DNA of 64,000 nucleotides, taken from NORP233 sp050186825. GTDB taxonomy: Bacteria; Planctomycetota; J058. The stretch's first letter is position 1; each line of letters starts with the position of its first letter. The position numbers were made by a program, and so were the translations under genes. Under the pieces are notes generated by a model. It did not search any database, had not been told where the DNA came from, and was given only the letters and a program-made list of their open reading frames with translations. The stretch spans positions 9,424-73,423 of the forward strand of contig JBFWYD010000053.1 in the NCBI GenBank assembly GCA_050186825.1, given 5' to 3'. Shown in pieces: positions 7,813-16,139 of this stretch.

Positions 7813-10800
7813 CCGGGGTCGCGATCACGGCGGCCGCGGGCCGCCTCCCGGGGGCGCCCGACCTCGAGGCCTACGCGGCGCTGGTGCGCGCGGCGCGCCC
7901 GGCGCCGCTGGTGGACCTCGGCGCGCGCTGGGGCCTGCCGCCCGCGCGCTACCGGACCTCGCCCGAGGCGGTCGAGCCCGGCCGGACCTACCTCGACCGC
8001 GCCTTCGGCTGCGAGGTCCCCGAGGCCGCCGATCGCGACCGCCAGGAGGTGCTCGGGGCGCTGGTCCTCGCCGACCTCTTCGCGCGGCGCGCGCGCGCCG
8101 GCGACCCGCCCGCGCGCGCGCGCACCGCCCTGGTGCTGGCCACGGCCTGGGCGGGGGAGAGCTACTTCGAGCACGACGCCGCCCGCGCCCTGGCGGGGCT
8201 GCTGCCCGCCGGCGCCTGTCCCGCGCCCGCGGCGCCGCCGTCATCCCCCGAGCGCCTGCTCGAGGTCCTGGCCACGGGCGAGGGGCTGGGCGGGCCGCGG
8301 CTCGCGATCGACACCGCCTGCGCCTCCTCGCTCTACGCGCTGGACGTGGGCCTGGGCCTGCTCGCCCAGGGCGCCGCGGACGCCGTGGTGGTGTGCGGGC
8401 TGACCGGCTTCCTCCCGCTCTTCCTCCACGCCGGCTTCTCCAAGCTGCGCGCGCTCTCCCCCCGGGCCGAGCTGCTGCCCTTCGCCCGCGACGCCTCGGG
8501 GATCGTGCTCGGCGAGGGGGCGGGCGCGGTGCTGCTCGAGCCCGAGGGCGCGGCGCGCCGCCCGCTGGCGCGGATCCTCGGGCTGGGGCTCTCCTGCGAT
8601 GGCGCCGAGCGCTCGGTGTTCGCGCCGGCCGCGGACGGCCAGCGCCGCGCCTACCTCGCCGCCTATCGGGACGTCGACCCGCGCAGCGTGGACTACGTCG
8701 AGGCGCACGGCACCGCGACCGCCCTCGGCGATGAGACCGAGCTGAGCACGCTCGACGCCTTCTTCGGCCCGGGTCGCGGGCGCCCGCTCCCGGTGGGCTC
8801 GGTCAAGGGCCTGGTCGGGCACCTGCTCGCCGCGGCCGGGATGGCATCGCTCTTGAAGGTGTTGGCGATGCTCGCGGCCCGGGAGCTGCCCCCGCACCTC
8901 CCGGTGGCGCCGCATCCGCGCCTGGCAGGCACCTGCTGCGAGCTGCTCGCGGCCGCGCGTCCCTGGGAGCGAGGCGACCACCCGCGCCGGGCAGGGATCA
9001 GCGCCTTCGGCTTCGGCGGGAGCAACGCGCACCTCGTGCTGGAGGAAGGTGAGCTCGAGGAGGTCCAGGAGGAGGGTGCGCTGGAGGCGGGCGCCGTCGA
9101 GGTGGGGCGCCCGCGCGCGCGCGCGCCGCTCGCGCTCCACGACGTGGTGCTCCGCGACGTGGCGGCCGCCTTCGGCGCGGCTCCGGACGAGGCCGCGGTC
9201 CAGCGCTGCATCGCGCGCCAGGAGCCCGCCTTCAGCTCCTTCTCGACCGAGCGCTTCGGCCGGGACCGTGTGGCCCTGGGCGCCGCGCCCGAGGCCGCCG
9301 TGGGCGCCTACCTCCCCGCGCGGCTCCCGGTCGAGACCGCCGGCCACCGCGTCGGGCCCAACCTGCTCGCGCGCCTCGACCCGCTCCAGCTGCTCGTGAC
9401 CTCCCTGGCGCAGCGGCTGCTCGCGCGCGGCGGCGTCGACCCGCGGCGGACCGCGGCGGTGCTCGTGAGCAACCTCGGCGGCGCCACGGCGCTCAGGCTG
9501 TATCGGCGCGGGACCTACGAGGCGCGCGCGCGCGCGCCCGAGCCTGGGGTCGCCCGCTTCCTCGGCCCCGAGATCACGAGCGAGGCCATCGCCACCGCGC
9601 TCACGCCCATGTGCTCGGGCTACCCCGCCTTCCTGCTCGGGCTCGAGGCCATGCACGCCACGCTGTCCGGGGCGCCTGGGTCCTTCCTCGACGCGCTCGC
9701 GCTCGCGCCCCACTACCTGGGCGCCCACGCCGATGCGCTCCTGCTCGGCGCGGCCCGGCTGGTCAAGGGCCCGCTCGAGCTCAGCGAGCCCTGCCCGCAG
9801 GGCGAGGGGGCGGCGCTGCTCCTGCTCGGGCGCGCCGAGGACGGCCCGGGCGCGCCGCCGCCCCTGGCGCGGCTGCGCGCGCTGACCCCCGGCGGCGCCG
9901 CCGCGGCCTGCCGCGCCGCGGGGGTCGCGCTCGAGGCCCTGAGCGCGGTCGAGGTCACGGAGCTCGCCGCGCCGGGGAGCGCGGGCCAGGACCCGCTCGA
10001 GGAGTCGCCCGGAGCCGGGGTGCAGGTGCAGGGGGCCGGGGTGCAGGCCCTGTTCGGCGCGCTCGCCGAGGCGAGCGGGACCGAGGGCCTGCTGCGCCTG
10101 CTCGCGCGCGGCGCCGCGGGGGAGCTCGGCGCGCTCGAGCTGCGGCGCGCGGGCGAGCCGCTGGCCACCCTCCTGATCGAGCAGCTCCGCCCCTGGCGAC
10201 CCGAGCCCGCGCCGCCCGCGCGCCCGCGCGAGGTGCCCTTCGTGGAGCACCCGCTCGAGGCGCGCGAGCCGGCGCCGCCGCCCTCGGGGGAAGACGGCCT
10301 GGGGCTCGCGCACCCGCTCGGCGTCGCGCTGGTCCACGGCGCGGCGGCGGTGCGCCGCTTCTTCGAGCTCCAGCGCCGGGCCCTGGCCTTGCTCGACCCA
10401 GCACCTCCCGCGACCTCGTCCGAGCTCGCGTCGCGCCCGGCGCTGCAGCTCGAGCCCGCGCGTCGCGACCCGAGCCGCCGGGTGCTGCGCGACGCCCGTG
10501 AGGAGGCCGGCGAGCTGCGCGCGACGCTCGTCGTCGACGAGCAGCATCCCTACTACTTCGACCATCCCCTCGACCACGTGCCGGGGATCCTCCTGGTCGA
10601 GGGCGCGCTCCAGCTGGCCGAGGCCAGCGCGGCCCGCCGCCTTTCGCTGGGCCCGGGCGAGGCGCCGCTCCTGAGCGAGCTCTCGCTGCGCTTCCGCCGC
10701 TGGTGCGAGAAGGACGCGCCCATCGCGCTGACCCTCGTGCCGCGCGCCACCCCGCACGAAGGCGCGCTGCTGCGCTGCGAGGGCCGCGCGGAGCAAGGCG

Positions 10801-11351
10801 GCCAGGTCGTGGCCACGATCTCGCTCGAGGTCGCGCGCGCCCCGCTGCCCGCGCCGACGCTGGAGCGGGGCGCCGCGGACGAGGAGGACGGCGCCCCGCC
10901 GCGCGCGCTGCTGCACAAGCACCGGCCCGAGAACGTGCTGGTGCGCGCGCTCGTCCCCGAGGGCGACCCCGGCGGGCCGCAGCACGCGCGCCTGATCCCG
11001 CCGCCGCTCGACCACGCGCTCGCCGCCGAGGACCCGCGCCTCGTGGGTGGGCTCTACCTGCTCGAGACCGCTCGCCAGGCGGTGATGCTCGCGGCACACG
11101 GGCCAGGGGGGATCCCGCTCGGGCGGCCCATGAACCTCATCGCGGCGGGGGTCTCGCAGCGGCGGCCCCTGCGTCGGGAGGAGTCGCTGCGCTGGGTGAT
11201 CGCCCCGCAGCCGTCGACGCGCATCGGTGGGACGATCCTGGCCGACATCAGGGCCGAGCTCCGCGCAGGGGCGGAGGTGGTGGGCGAGGCCCGGGTCAAG
11301 GCGCAGGTCGTGGACGAGGAGACCTACGAGGCCCAGAGGAGGACCACGTGA
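7809..11351 (+). CDS. Ketosynthase-chain length factor-AfsA-like double hotdog synthase subunit
   Basis: 1180 residues; the GTG start overlaps the previous stop (GTGA). KS domain (about 1-420): Cys171 in DTACASS, His300 in EAHGTA, His338 in VGHLLAAAG, a complete triad. A second thiolase fold (about 440-830) aligns with a chain-length factor: the nucleophile position reads Met601 in LTPMCSG, so it is not a normal KS active site. The C-terminal ~260 residues resemble A-factor biosynthesis (AfsA) hotdog repeats: YYFDHPLDHVPG (about 915-926) then a second unit beginning HKHRPENVLV (1036-1045) with GLYLLETARQA. In PfaC-type enzymes this place holds FabA-like dehydratases; an AfsA-like pair there is unusual. 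It probably extends the chain made on the partner's ACP and then dehydrates it, or condenses it with a second substrate to a butenolide/furan-type product (inference). Confidence 0.9.
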   Translation: MTGVAITAAAGRLPGAPDLEAYAALVRAARPAPLVDLGARWGLPPARYRTSPEAVEPGRTYLDRAFGCEVPEAADRDRQEVLGALVLADLFARRARAGDPPARARTALVLATAWAGESYFEHDAARALAGLLPAGACPAPAAPPSSPERLLEVLATGEGLGGPRLAIDTACASSLYALDVGLGLLAQGAADAVVVCGLTGFLPLFLHAGFSKLRALSPRAELLPFARDASGIVLGEGAGAVLLEPEGAARRPLARILGLGLSCDGAERSVFAPAADGQRRAYLAAYRDVDPRSVDYVEAHGTATALGDETELSTLDAFFGPGRGRPLPVGSVKGLVGHLLAAAGMASLLKVLAMLAARELPPHLPVAPHPRLAGTCCELLAAARPWERGDHPRRAGISAFGFGGSNAHLVLEEGELEEVQEEGALEAGAVEVGRPRARAPLALHDVVLRDVAAAFGAAPDEAAVQRCIARQEPAFSSFSTERFGRDRVALGAAPEAAVGAYLPARLPVETAGHRVGPNLLARLDPLQLLVTSLAQRLLARGGVDPRRTAAVLVSNLGGATALRLYRRGTYEARARAPEPGVARFLGPEITSEAIATALTPMCSGYPAFLLGLEAMHATLSGAPGSFLDALALAPHYLGAHADALLLGAARLVKGPLELSEPCPQGEGAALLLLGRAEDGPGAPPPLARLRALTPGGAAAACRAAGVALEALSAVEVTELAAPGSAGQDPLEESPGAGVQVQGAGVQALFGALAEASGTEGLLRLLARGAAGELGALELRRAGEPLATLLIEQLRPWRPEPAPPARPREVPFVEHPLEAREPAPPPSGEDGLGLAHPLGVALVHGAAAVRRFFELQRRALALLDPAPPATSSELASRPALQLEPARRDPSRRVLRDAREEAGELRATLVVDEQHPYYFDHPLDHVPGILLVEGALQLAEASAARRLSLGPGEAPLLSELSLRFRRWCEKDAPIALTLVPRATPHEGALLRCEGRAEQGGQVVATISLEVARAPLPAPTLERGAADEEDGAPPRALLHKHRPENVLVRALVPEGDPGGPQHARLIPPPLDHALAAEDPRLVGGLYLLETARQAVMLAAHGPGGIPLGRPMNLIAAGVSQRRPLRREESLRWVIAPQPSTRIGGTILADIRAELRAGAEVVGEARVKAQVVDEETYEAQRRTT

Positions 11352-11836
11352 GCGAGGTCGGGGCGCACCGTCGGGAGGAGCTGCGGCTGGAGGTCCCCCG
11401 CGACACCTACTACCTGGCGACGATCCGGGCCGCGGTCCGCGCGGCCGCGACCCGGGCGGGCTTCGACGCCGAGGACGCGCATCGCATCCAGACCGCGGTG
11501 GACGAGGCCTGCGCGGTGGCGATCTCGGACGCGGCGGCGCGCGCCTCGGGCGAGCGCCCGGCCCTGCGCGAGCGCGCGCAGCTGCTGGTGGTCCAGGTCC
11601 GCTACGACCGGCGCAAGCTGAGCGCGACCGTGTGCGACCAGGGCGGCCACGTCGACTTCGGCGCGTCGCTCGGGGGGGGCGAGGTGGGCGGGCCGACCGA
11701 CATGCCCTTCCTGCTCATCTCGGGGTTCATGGACGAGGTCGAGTTCGGGGAGGGCGAGGACGGCCCGGAGATCACGCTCGTGAAGTGGCGTCGGCGTCCG
11801 GGCGCCTCCTCGCGCCTGGGTCGGGTCGACTCGTGA
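11348..11836 (+). CDS. RsbW-like GHKL ATPase (anti-sigma factor kinase family)
   Basis: 162 residues from a GTG in a GTGA overlap with the synthase gene. The helix with QTAVDEACAVAI corresponds to the N-box of RsbW/SpoIIAB-type kinases, but the Mg-binding Asn is Val here. The G1-like CDQGG retains Asp, and a later GFMDEVEFG matches the family's 'lMDev' segment. It would normally bind an anti-anti-sigma factor or sigma factor. Its place inside a biosynthetic operon suggests regulatory feedback or a repurposed protein-binding fold. Loss of the N-box Asn makes efficient kinase activity doubtful. No partner sigma or STAS protein is visible nearby. Confidence 0.75.
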   Translation: MSEVGAHRREELRLEVPRDTYYLATIRAAVRAAATRAGFDAEDAHRIQTAVDEACAVAISDAAARASGERPALRERAQLLVVQVRYDRRKLSATVCDQGGHVDFGASLGGGEVGGPTDMPFLLISGFMDEVEFGEGEDGPEITLVKWRRRPGASSRLGRVDS

Positions 11837-13308
11837 CCGAGGGCTTCGTGGGGCGGATCGCCGCCCGGGCCGAGCTGCGCCCCGAAGCCCCCGCCCTGCG
11901 CCAGGGGGCGCGGCTCCTGAGCTACGCGGAGCTCGTGGTCGCGGCCGAGCGGCTGCACGCCGCGCTCCGGGGCCAGGGCCTCGGCGAGGGCGAGGTGGTC
12001 CTGCTGCTCCTTCCCAGCGGGGTCGAGCTGATCCTGTCCTTCCTCGCGGTCGCCTCGGCGCGCGGGCTGGCCACCCCGCTCGAGGCCCGCCTGACCCCGT
12101 CCGAGCTGGCGCCGCGCCTGGAGGTCGCGCGGCCCGCGCTGGTGATCGGCACGACCGAGCGCCTGGCGGAGGCGGCGCCCTCGCTCGCGGCCTGCGCCTC
12201 GCTGCGCGCGGCGATCGTGGTGGACGACGGAGAGCCCGCCCTGGGGGACCTCCCGCTCGTGCGCCCGGGCCCGGCCCGCGCGCCCCTCGACGACCCGCCG
12301 CCCCTGGCCGAGGTCTCCTGCCACTTCACCTACAAGGGGCTGGGCTACCCGCTGGGCGCCGTGCACCGGGCGCGGGCCTACGAAGCGGCGATCGCCGGGC
12401 TGGAGCGCACCTTCCAGGCCGAGCCCGGCGACCGCCACCTGTGCATCCTTCCGCTCCAGCCGGTCTACGGGCTGGTGACGGCAGGGCTGGGGCCGCTCTG
12501 CACCGGCGGCGAGGTGCTGCTCGAGCCCGAGCTCAACCCCCGCCGCGCGCTCGAGGTGCTCTCGCGGGAGCGGATCCGCTTCGCCTCGCTGGTCCCGCCG
12601 CTCTACCGCGTGCTGCGCGCGTCGGCCCGGCGGGGCGTCCCGGAGCTGCACCCCGCGCTCACCCTCTCGAGCGGCGGCACGTTGCTGCGCGCGGAGCTGG
12701 CGCGCGAGGTCCAGGGAGCCCTCGGCCACCCCGTCTACCAGGGCTACGGCCTGACGGAGACGCTGCCCGTGACCAGCTGCGTCCCCGGCGAGGACCGCCC
12801 CGGCGCGCTCGGGCGCCCGCTCCCGGGCGTGAGCCTCGAGGTCCGCGACGCCTTCGGCGCCCCGACCCCTCCCGGCGTGGCCGGCGAGGTGTGCGTGCGC
12901 AGCGAGCAGCTGTTCGCCGCCTACCTGCGCCGGCCGCGCGAGACCGCCCGCTTCCTCCGCGATGGCTGGATGCACACGGGCGACCTCGGCTGGCTCGACC
13001 CGGACGGCCTGCTCCACTTCCTCGGCCGCCGCGAGGCCTTCGCCAAGGTCAACGCCCAGATGGTCGACCTGGTCGAGGTGGAGCAGGCCCTGTGCAGCCA
13101 CCCCGCCGTGACCCGGGCCTGCGCCTCGACCCGCCAGAACGCCAAGGGCGAGGACGAGCTGCGCGTGGCCGTGACCCTGGCCGGGCGGGCCCAGGTCCGC
13201 CTGGGTGAGCTCCTGCAGCTGGCCCGCGAGCGCCTGGCTCCGCACAAGGTGCCCCGGCGGATCCGCGTCTACCGGGCCCTCTACGAGGGGCTCGAGCCCG
13301 AGTTCTGA
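11833..13308 (+). CDS. ANL-superfamily acyl-adenylate-forming enzyme (acyl-CoA/ACP synthetase-like)
   Basis: 491 residues; the GTG start overlaps the previous stop. The family core is clear: YQGYGLTET (302-310), TGDLGWLDPDG (382-392), and a C-terminal lid with VDLVEVEQAL. The phosphate-binding A3 motif, normally a Ser/Thr/Gly-rich SGTTGxPKG, is HFTYKGLGYPLGA (164-176). The protein ends in ALYEGLEPEF where the A10 motif with its catalytic Lys is expected, so that Lys appears absent. It probably activates or recognises the acid substrate or product of the synthase operon; whether it completes adenylation is uncertain. It is the last gene of the coupled operon and ends 66 bp before the next start. 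Confidence 0.85.
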   Translation: MTEGFVGRIAARAELRPEAPALRQGARLLSYAELVVAAERLHAALRGQGLGEGEVVLLLLPSGVELILSFLAVASARGLATPLEARLTPSELAPRLEVARPALVIGTTERLAEAAPSLAACASLRAAIVVDDGEPALGDLPLVRPGPARAPLDDPPPLAEVSCHFTYKGLGYPLGAVHRARAYEAAIAGLERTFQAEPGDRHLCILPLQPVYGLVTAGLGPLCTGGEVLLEPELNPRRALEVLSRERIRFASLVPPLYRVLRASARRGVPELHPALTLSSGGTLLRAELAREVQGALGHPVYQGYGLTETLPVTSCVPGEDRPGALGRPLPGVSLEVRDAFGAPTPPGVAGEVCVRSEQLFAAYLRRPRETARFLRDGWMHTGDLGWLDPDGLLHFLGRREAFAKVNAQMVDLVEVEQALCSHPAVTRACASTRQNAKGEDELRVAVTLAGRAQVRLGELLQLARERLAPHKVPRRIRVYRALYEGLEPEF

Positions 13309-13342
13309 GGAGAGCGCGCGGAACTTCCCCGGACGAGCGCCG

Positions 13343-13348
13343 TATACT
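13343..13348 (+). promoter_or_regulatory. Candidate -10 box TATACT
   Basis: TATACT lies 26 bp upstream of the ATG at 13375 and matches the TATAAT consensus at five of six positions, conspicuous in such GC-rich DNA. No convincing -35 hexamer is present 17 bp further upstream. It would give the STN-domain gene its own promoter after the synthase operon. Confidence 0.35.
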
Positions 13349-13374
13349 CGGCAGCGCGACCGAAGGACCGGACC

Positions 13375-13968
13375 ATGAAGCCCGCCGCCTCCCTCCTCCT
13401 CGCCCTGACCTTGTTGGGCGCTCTGCCCGCCGCCGCCCAGGAGAAGACCCGCCGGGCCGGCGGGATCGACGAGGAGCGGCTGGTCGAGTTGATCGCCGAG
13501 GCCGTCCGGGCCAACGAGCAGCGCAAGTGGGGCCGCGAGCTCCCGCCCGAGCTGCGCAACGACCGCGACAAGCTCGCCTACCAGCGCCTGCGCCGGAGCC
13601 TGGACGGGGCGCGGGTCAGCGTGGCCTTCGACGGCACCTCCTTCGTCGACTGCCTCGACTTCCTGCGCGACGTGACCGGGTTGAACATCGTGGCCTCGAA
13701 GGAGGCGCTCGAGGCCTACAAGGACGCCGAGGTCAAGCTCAAGCTCAAGAAGGTCACGCTCAAGAGCGTGCTGGAGCTGCTCGCCGAGCAGCTCGGCAAG
13801 GACCTCCGCTACGGCCTGCGCAACGGGGTGCTCTGGATCGGGCTCCAGCCCGAGGTCAAGCAGGAGATGGTGCTCCGCTTCTACGAGGTCTCCGACATCA
13901 TCGCGAACATCCCTGACTTCCCTGGCCCGAAGATGGGCCTCAAGGGCCTGACCTGGGACCGCGACTGA
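13375..13968 (+). CDS. Secreted STN/secretin-N-like domain protein
   Basis: 197 residues. A Sec signal peptide (LLLALTLLGALPAAAQ) is followed by a Lys/Arg-rich helix and then a segment typical of the STN fold found at the N-terminus of secretins and TonB-dependent receptors: VSVAFDGTSFVDCLDFLRDVTGLNIV, then VKLKLKKVTLKSVLELLAEQLG and RNGVLWIG (each quoted only in part of its run). The usual secretin pore is absent, so it is a stand-alone periplasmic version common in planctomycete-like genomes. AAGGA lies upstream of the ATG. Function unknown; it may bind an envelope assembly. Confidence 0.75.
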   Translation: MKPAASLLLALTLLGALPAAAQEKTRRAGGIDEERLVELIAEAVRANEQRKWGRELPPELRNDRDKLAYQRLRRSLDGARVSVAFDGTSFVDCLDFLRDVTGLNIVASKEALEAYKDAEVKLKLKKVTLKSVLELLAEQLGKDLRYGLRNGVLWIGLQPEVKQEMVLRFYEVSDIIANIPDFPGPKMGLKGLTWDRD

Positions 13969-14353
13969 CGGCGCCAACAGCTTGATTCGATGGGACTCGT
14001 GCCGTTCCCGTCAGGCCGCAGGGGTCGTCGGTAGCCCAAAACACGGAATAGGAACAGCAATGGCAAATCGGGAGCCGGAGGCGAGCTTGCGAGCCGGAGG
14101 CGAACCGATTTGGCTGATGACGGGCTCGCGAAGCGAGCCGCGGAAACCGGGAATGTTCCCATGCATCCATTTCCCGTTCCCGGTTGCTGTTGCTGTTCCG
14201 TGTTCCTCCTGAGGTCCTCGCTACTCCGCAGGCTGCACGGAGAGCTTCGGCCTCAGATCCAGCAAGCGGGCAGCGCGCTGAGCGCGGGCTCCCTGGGCCC
14301 CGCCCGGGGCCTGAGCCCCCGGCGCGTCGCCCCGGGTTGGTTATCCTGGCGGC
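13969..14353. other. 385-bp non-coding interval holding an inverted-repeat element
   Basis: No convincing gene is present. Its base composition is visibly less GC-rich than its neighbours. It contains the element at 14040-14204 described separately and then about 150 bp of GC-rich leader before the FHA gene. Confidence 0.6.
14040..14204. mobile_element. MITE-like 165-bp element with 21-bp terminal inverted repeats
   Basis: The left end 14040-14060 and the reverse complement of 14184-14204 match at 19 of 21 bases (AACACGGAA...CAGCAA). Inside are a 13-bp direct repeat (GAGCCGGAGGCGA at 14072 and 14091), a perfect GGCTCGC-GAA-GCGAGCC hairpin (14123-14139) and an inverted CCGGGAA/TTCCCGG pair. 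There is no coding capacity. The structure fits a miniature inverted-repeat transposable element or a REP-type element; a clear target-site duplication was not found. Confidence 0.5.
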
Positions 14354-15085
14354 GTGATCCACCTGATCGTCACGCTCAAGGGCCGCACCATCGGTCGCTT
14401 CGACGTCGAGGGCGACCAGGTCCGCGTCGGTCGGCTCCCCGACAACGAGGTCCAGATCGACAACCTGAGCGTGTCGCGCCTGCACTGCGTGATCGAGCGC
14501 GACGCTGAGGGCTGGGCGCTCGAGGACAAGGGCAGCCACAACGGCACCTACCTGAACGGGGCGCGGATCGCGGCCCGCTCGCGCGTGCGCTCCGGCGACA
14601 CCATCGGCGTGGGCCAGTTCCTGGTCTCCTTCAAGACCGAGGCGGGCGACCCCTTCGCCTCGAGCGCGGGCGGCACCCAGATCTCGGTGCGCGCCAGCCG
14701 CGACCCGGAGACCCGCGAGAAGCTCGCCCCCGAGAAGGCCTACCTGCTGCGCGAGAACAGCCCCGGAGCCCCCGTGCCCCTGGTCACCGACATCTGCCTG
14801 CTCGGGAGCGCCCGCGACGCGGACGTGAGCATCGAGGGGCCGCCCCGGCGGGCCCTGATCGTGCGCGGCTACGGCGGGTTCCAGGTGGTGAACGTGGGCC
14901 CCGAGGAGGTCTCGCGCAACGGTCAGCCCGTCGTGCACCGGGCCTGGCTGGAGGAGGAGGACGCGCTGACCATAGGTCCCCTGCGCTTCACCTTCTTCCG
15001 CGGGCTGCCCGTGGACGACGACCAGGACCAGAGCACGATGGTGATGCGCGTCCCGCCTGGCCTCTACCCGCCCAGCGGCAAGTAA
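14354..15085 (+). CDS. Tandem FHA-domain protein
   Basis: 243 residues from a GTG. FHA1 (about 1-95) has the phosphothreonine-binding signature: VGRLPDNEVQID, then SVSRLHC and GSHNGTYLNG. The second half (about 135-225) reads as a second, degenerate FHA: LLGSARDADVSI, a strand-rich core, then SRNGQPV; its Ser/His motif is lost. It should bind phosphothreonine on substrates of the kinases in this region. No membrane segment is seen. Its stop lies 3 bp from the stop of the convergent outer-membrane gene. Confidence 0.88.
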   Translation: MIHLIVTLKGRTIGRFDVEGDQVRVGRLPDNEVQIDNLSVSRLHCVIERDAEGWALEDKGSHNGTYLNGARIAARSRVRSGDTIGVGQFLVSFKTEAGDPFASSAGGTQISVRASRDPETREKLAPEKAYLLRENSPGAPVPLVTDICLLGSARDADVSIEGPPRRALIVRGYGGFQVVNVGPEEVSRNGQPVVHRAWLEEEDALTIGPLRFTFFRGLPVDDDQDQSTMVMRVPPGLYPPSGK

Positions 15086-15088
15086 CCG

Positions 15089-16108
15089 TCAAAAGCCGAA
15101 GGTGACGCCCAGGGCGAGGTGCACCGACCAGGTGCCGTCGTCGGCGAAGTGGCGCTCGCTGGTGTTCAGGCCCTGGCGGAGGAAGCGCTTGGTCGAGTCG
15201 TCGATGTAGCCCGCGTCGATCAGGCGCGTCGAGAAGCCGAGCTCGGCGGTGAAGATCCCGAACAGGAGCGCCTGGGCGCCGAACTCGAGGTCGAGGTCGG
15301 TGTCGGCCCGGCCGCCGTACTCGATCCCGTCGCCGTAGCCGTAGACCCGGACCAGGAGCGCCGCGTCGGACCACACCACGAAGGAGGCGCCGGCCCGGAA
15401 GATGAGCGCGTTGAAGCCCTTCTCCTTGGTCAGGCCGGCGACGTTCCCGTGCACGGACAGGTAGTCGTTGAAGAGCGAGAAGGTGGCCGAGGCCCCGTAC
15501 TCGAAGCGGAGCAGATCCTTGACCTGGGGCTCGCCGGTGGGGAAGCGGCCGTTCAGGTAGGGCGCCAGGACGATCGGGCCCACGGCGAGGCTGACCTTCC
15601 CGGCGAGGTCGAAGTCGCCCCAGCCGTGGTCGCGGTCGACGCGGTCGACGAGCCCGCGCAGGTCGTCGCGCTCGTGGCGGTAGACCCAGGGCATCCGCGC
15701 CGAGACGTCGATCATTCCCAGCGCGCTCGCGCCCACGTAGAGGCCGAGCTCGTGCTGCTCGAGCTCGCGCTGCACCTTGTAGGCGCCGCCGAAGTCCTGG
15801 TCCTGGACGAGCACGTCGTACTGGATGCCGCCGCGGATGGCGAAGCGCTTGGGCGTGCGGGCATCGACCATGTCCTGGAAGCCCGTGAGCCCGAGCCGGC
15901 CCGGGAACATGATCGCGCGGGCGGCGTCCTGGTCGCCCCCGTCGTCCTCACCCTCGGCGTGGGCCGGGGCGGCCAGGGCCGCGAGCAGGAGCAGGGCCAA
16001 GCTCAGGTGCGGCCAGCTCAGGTGCAGGGAGCTCAGGCGCGGCCAACTCAGGCGCGGTCGTCCGTCACCTCCCTGGTTCGAGCGGGGAGCGAAGTCGGTC
16101 GTGCGCAC
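15089..16108 (-). CDS. Outer-membrane beta-barrel protein
   Basis: 339 residues from a GTG preceded by GGAGG at good spacing. An unusually long N-terminal stretch with a repeated LSWP motif precedes a signal core (LALLLLAALAAPAHA). After it come alternating amphipathic strands with many Gly/Tyr/Phe (for example VLAPYLNGRFPTG, ASFVVWSDAALLVRVYGYG) and a C-terminal LGVTFGF ending in Phe, the classic outer-membrane sorting signal. It is probably a small transporter or porin-like barrel; substrate unknown. Its presence argues for a diderm cell. Confidence 0.8.
   Translation of the reverse strand: MRTTDFAPRSNQGGDGRPRLSWPRLSSLHLSWPHLSLALLLLAALAAPAHAEGEDDGGDQDAARAIMFPGRLGLTGFQDMVDARTPKRFAIRGGIQYDVLVQDQDFGGAYKVQRELEQHELGLYVGASALGMIDVSARMPWVYRHERDDLRGLVDRVDRDHGWGDFDLAGKVSLAVGPIVLAPYLNGRFPTGEPQVKDLLRFEYGASATFSLFNDYLSVHGNVAGLTKEKGFNALIFRAGASFVVWSDAALLVRVYGYGDGIEYGGRADTDLDLEFGAQALLFGIFTAELGFSTRLIDAGYIDDSTKRFLRQGLNTSERHFADDGTWSVHLALGVTFGF
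16001..16060. repeat. Four 15-bp tandem repeats in the signal region of the outer-membrane protein
   Basis: Units beginning at 16001, 16016, 16031 and 16046 share a (G/A)CTCAGG(T/C)GC core and encode, on the minus strand, repeats of LSWP(H/R) or LSSLH just before the signal-peptide hydrophobic core. They lengthen the n-region of the signal peptide. Confidence 0.75.
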
Positions 16109-16139
16109 GTGAGCCTCCTTCAGCCAGCGTCTCCGCGCG

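Noticed and set aside
8241..11099. A 952-residue minus-strand frame
   Set aside because: It is antisense to the ketosynthase/CLF/hotdog gene, whose active-site residues are all in place.
14040..14204. Riboswitch or CRISPR-like interpretation of the repeats
   Set aside because: Only two 13-bp direct repeats are present with no spacer array, and no known riboswitch core was recognised.
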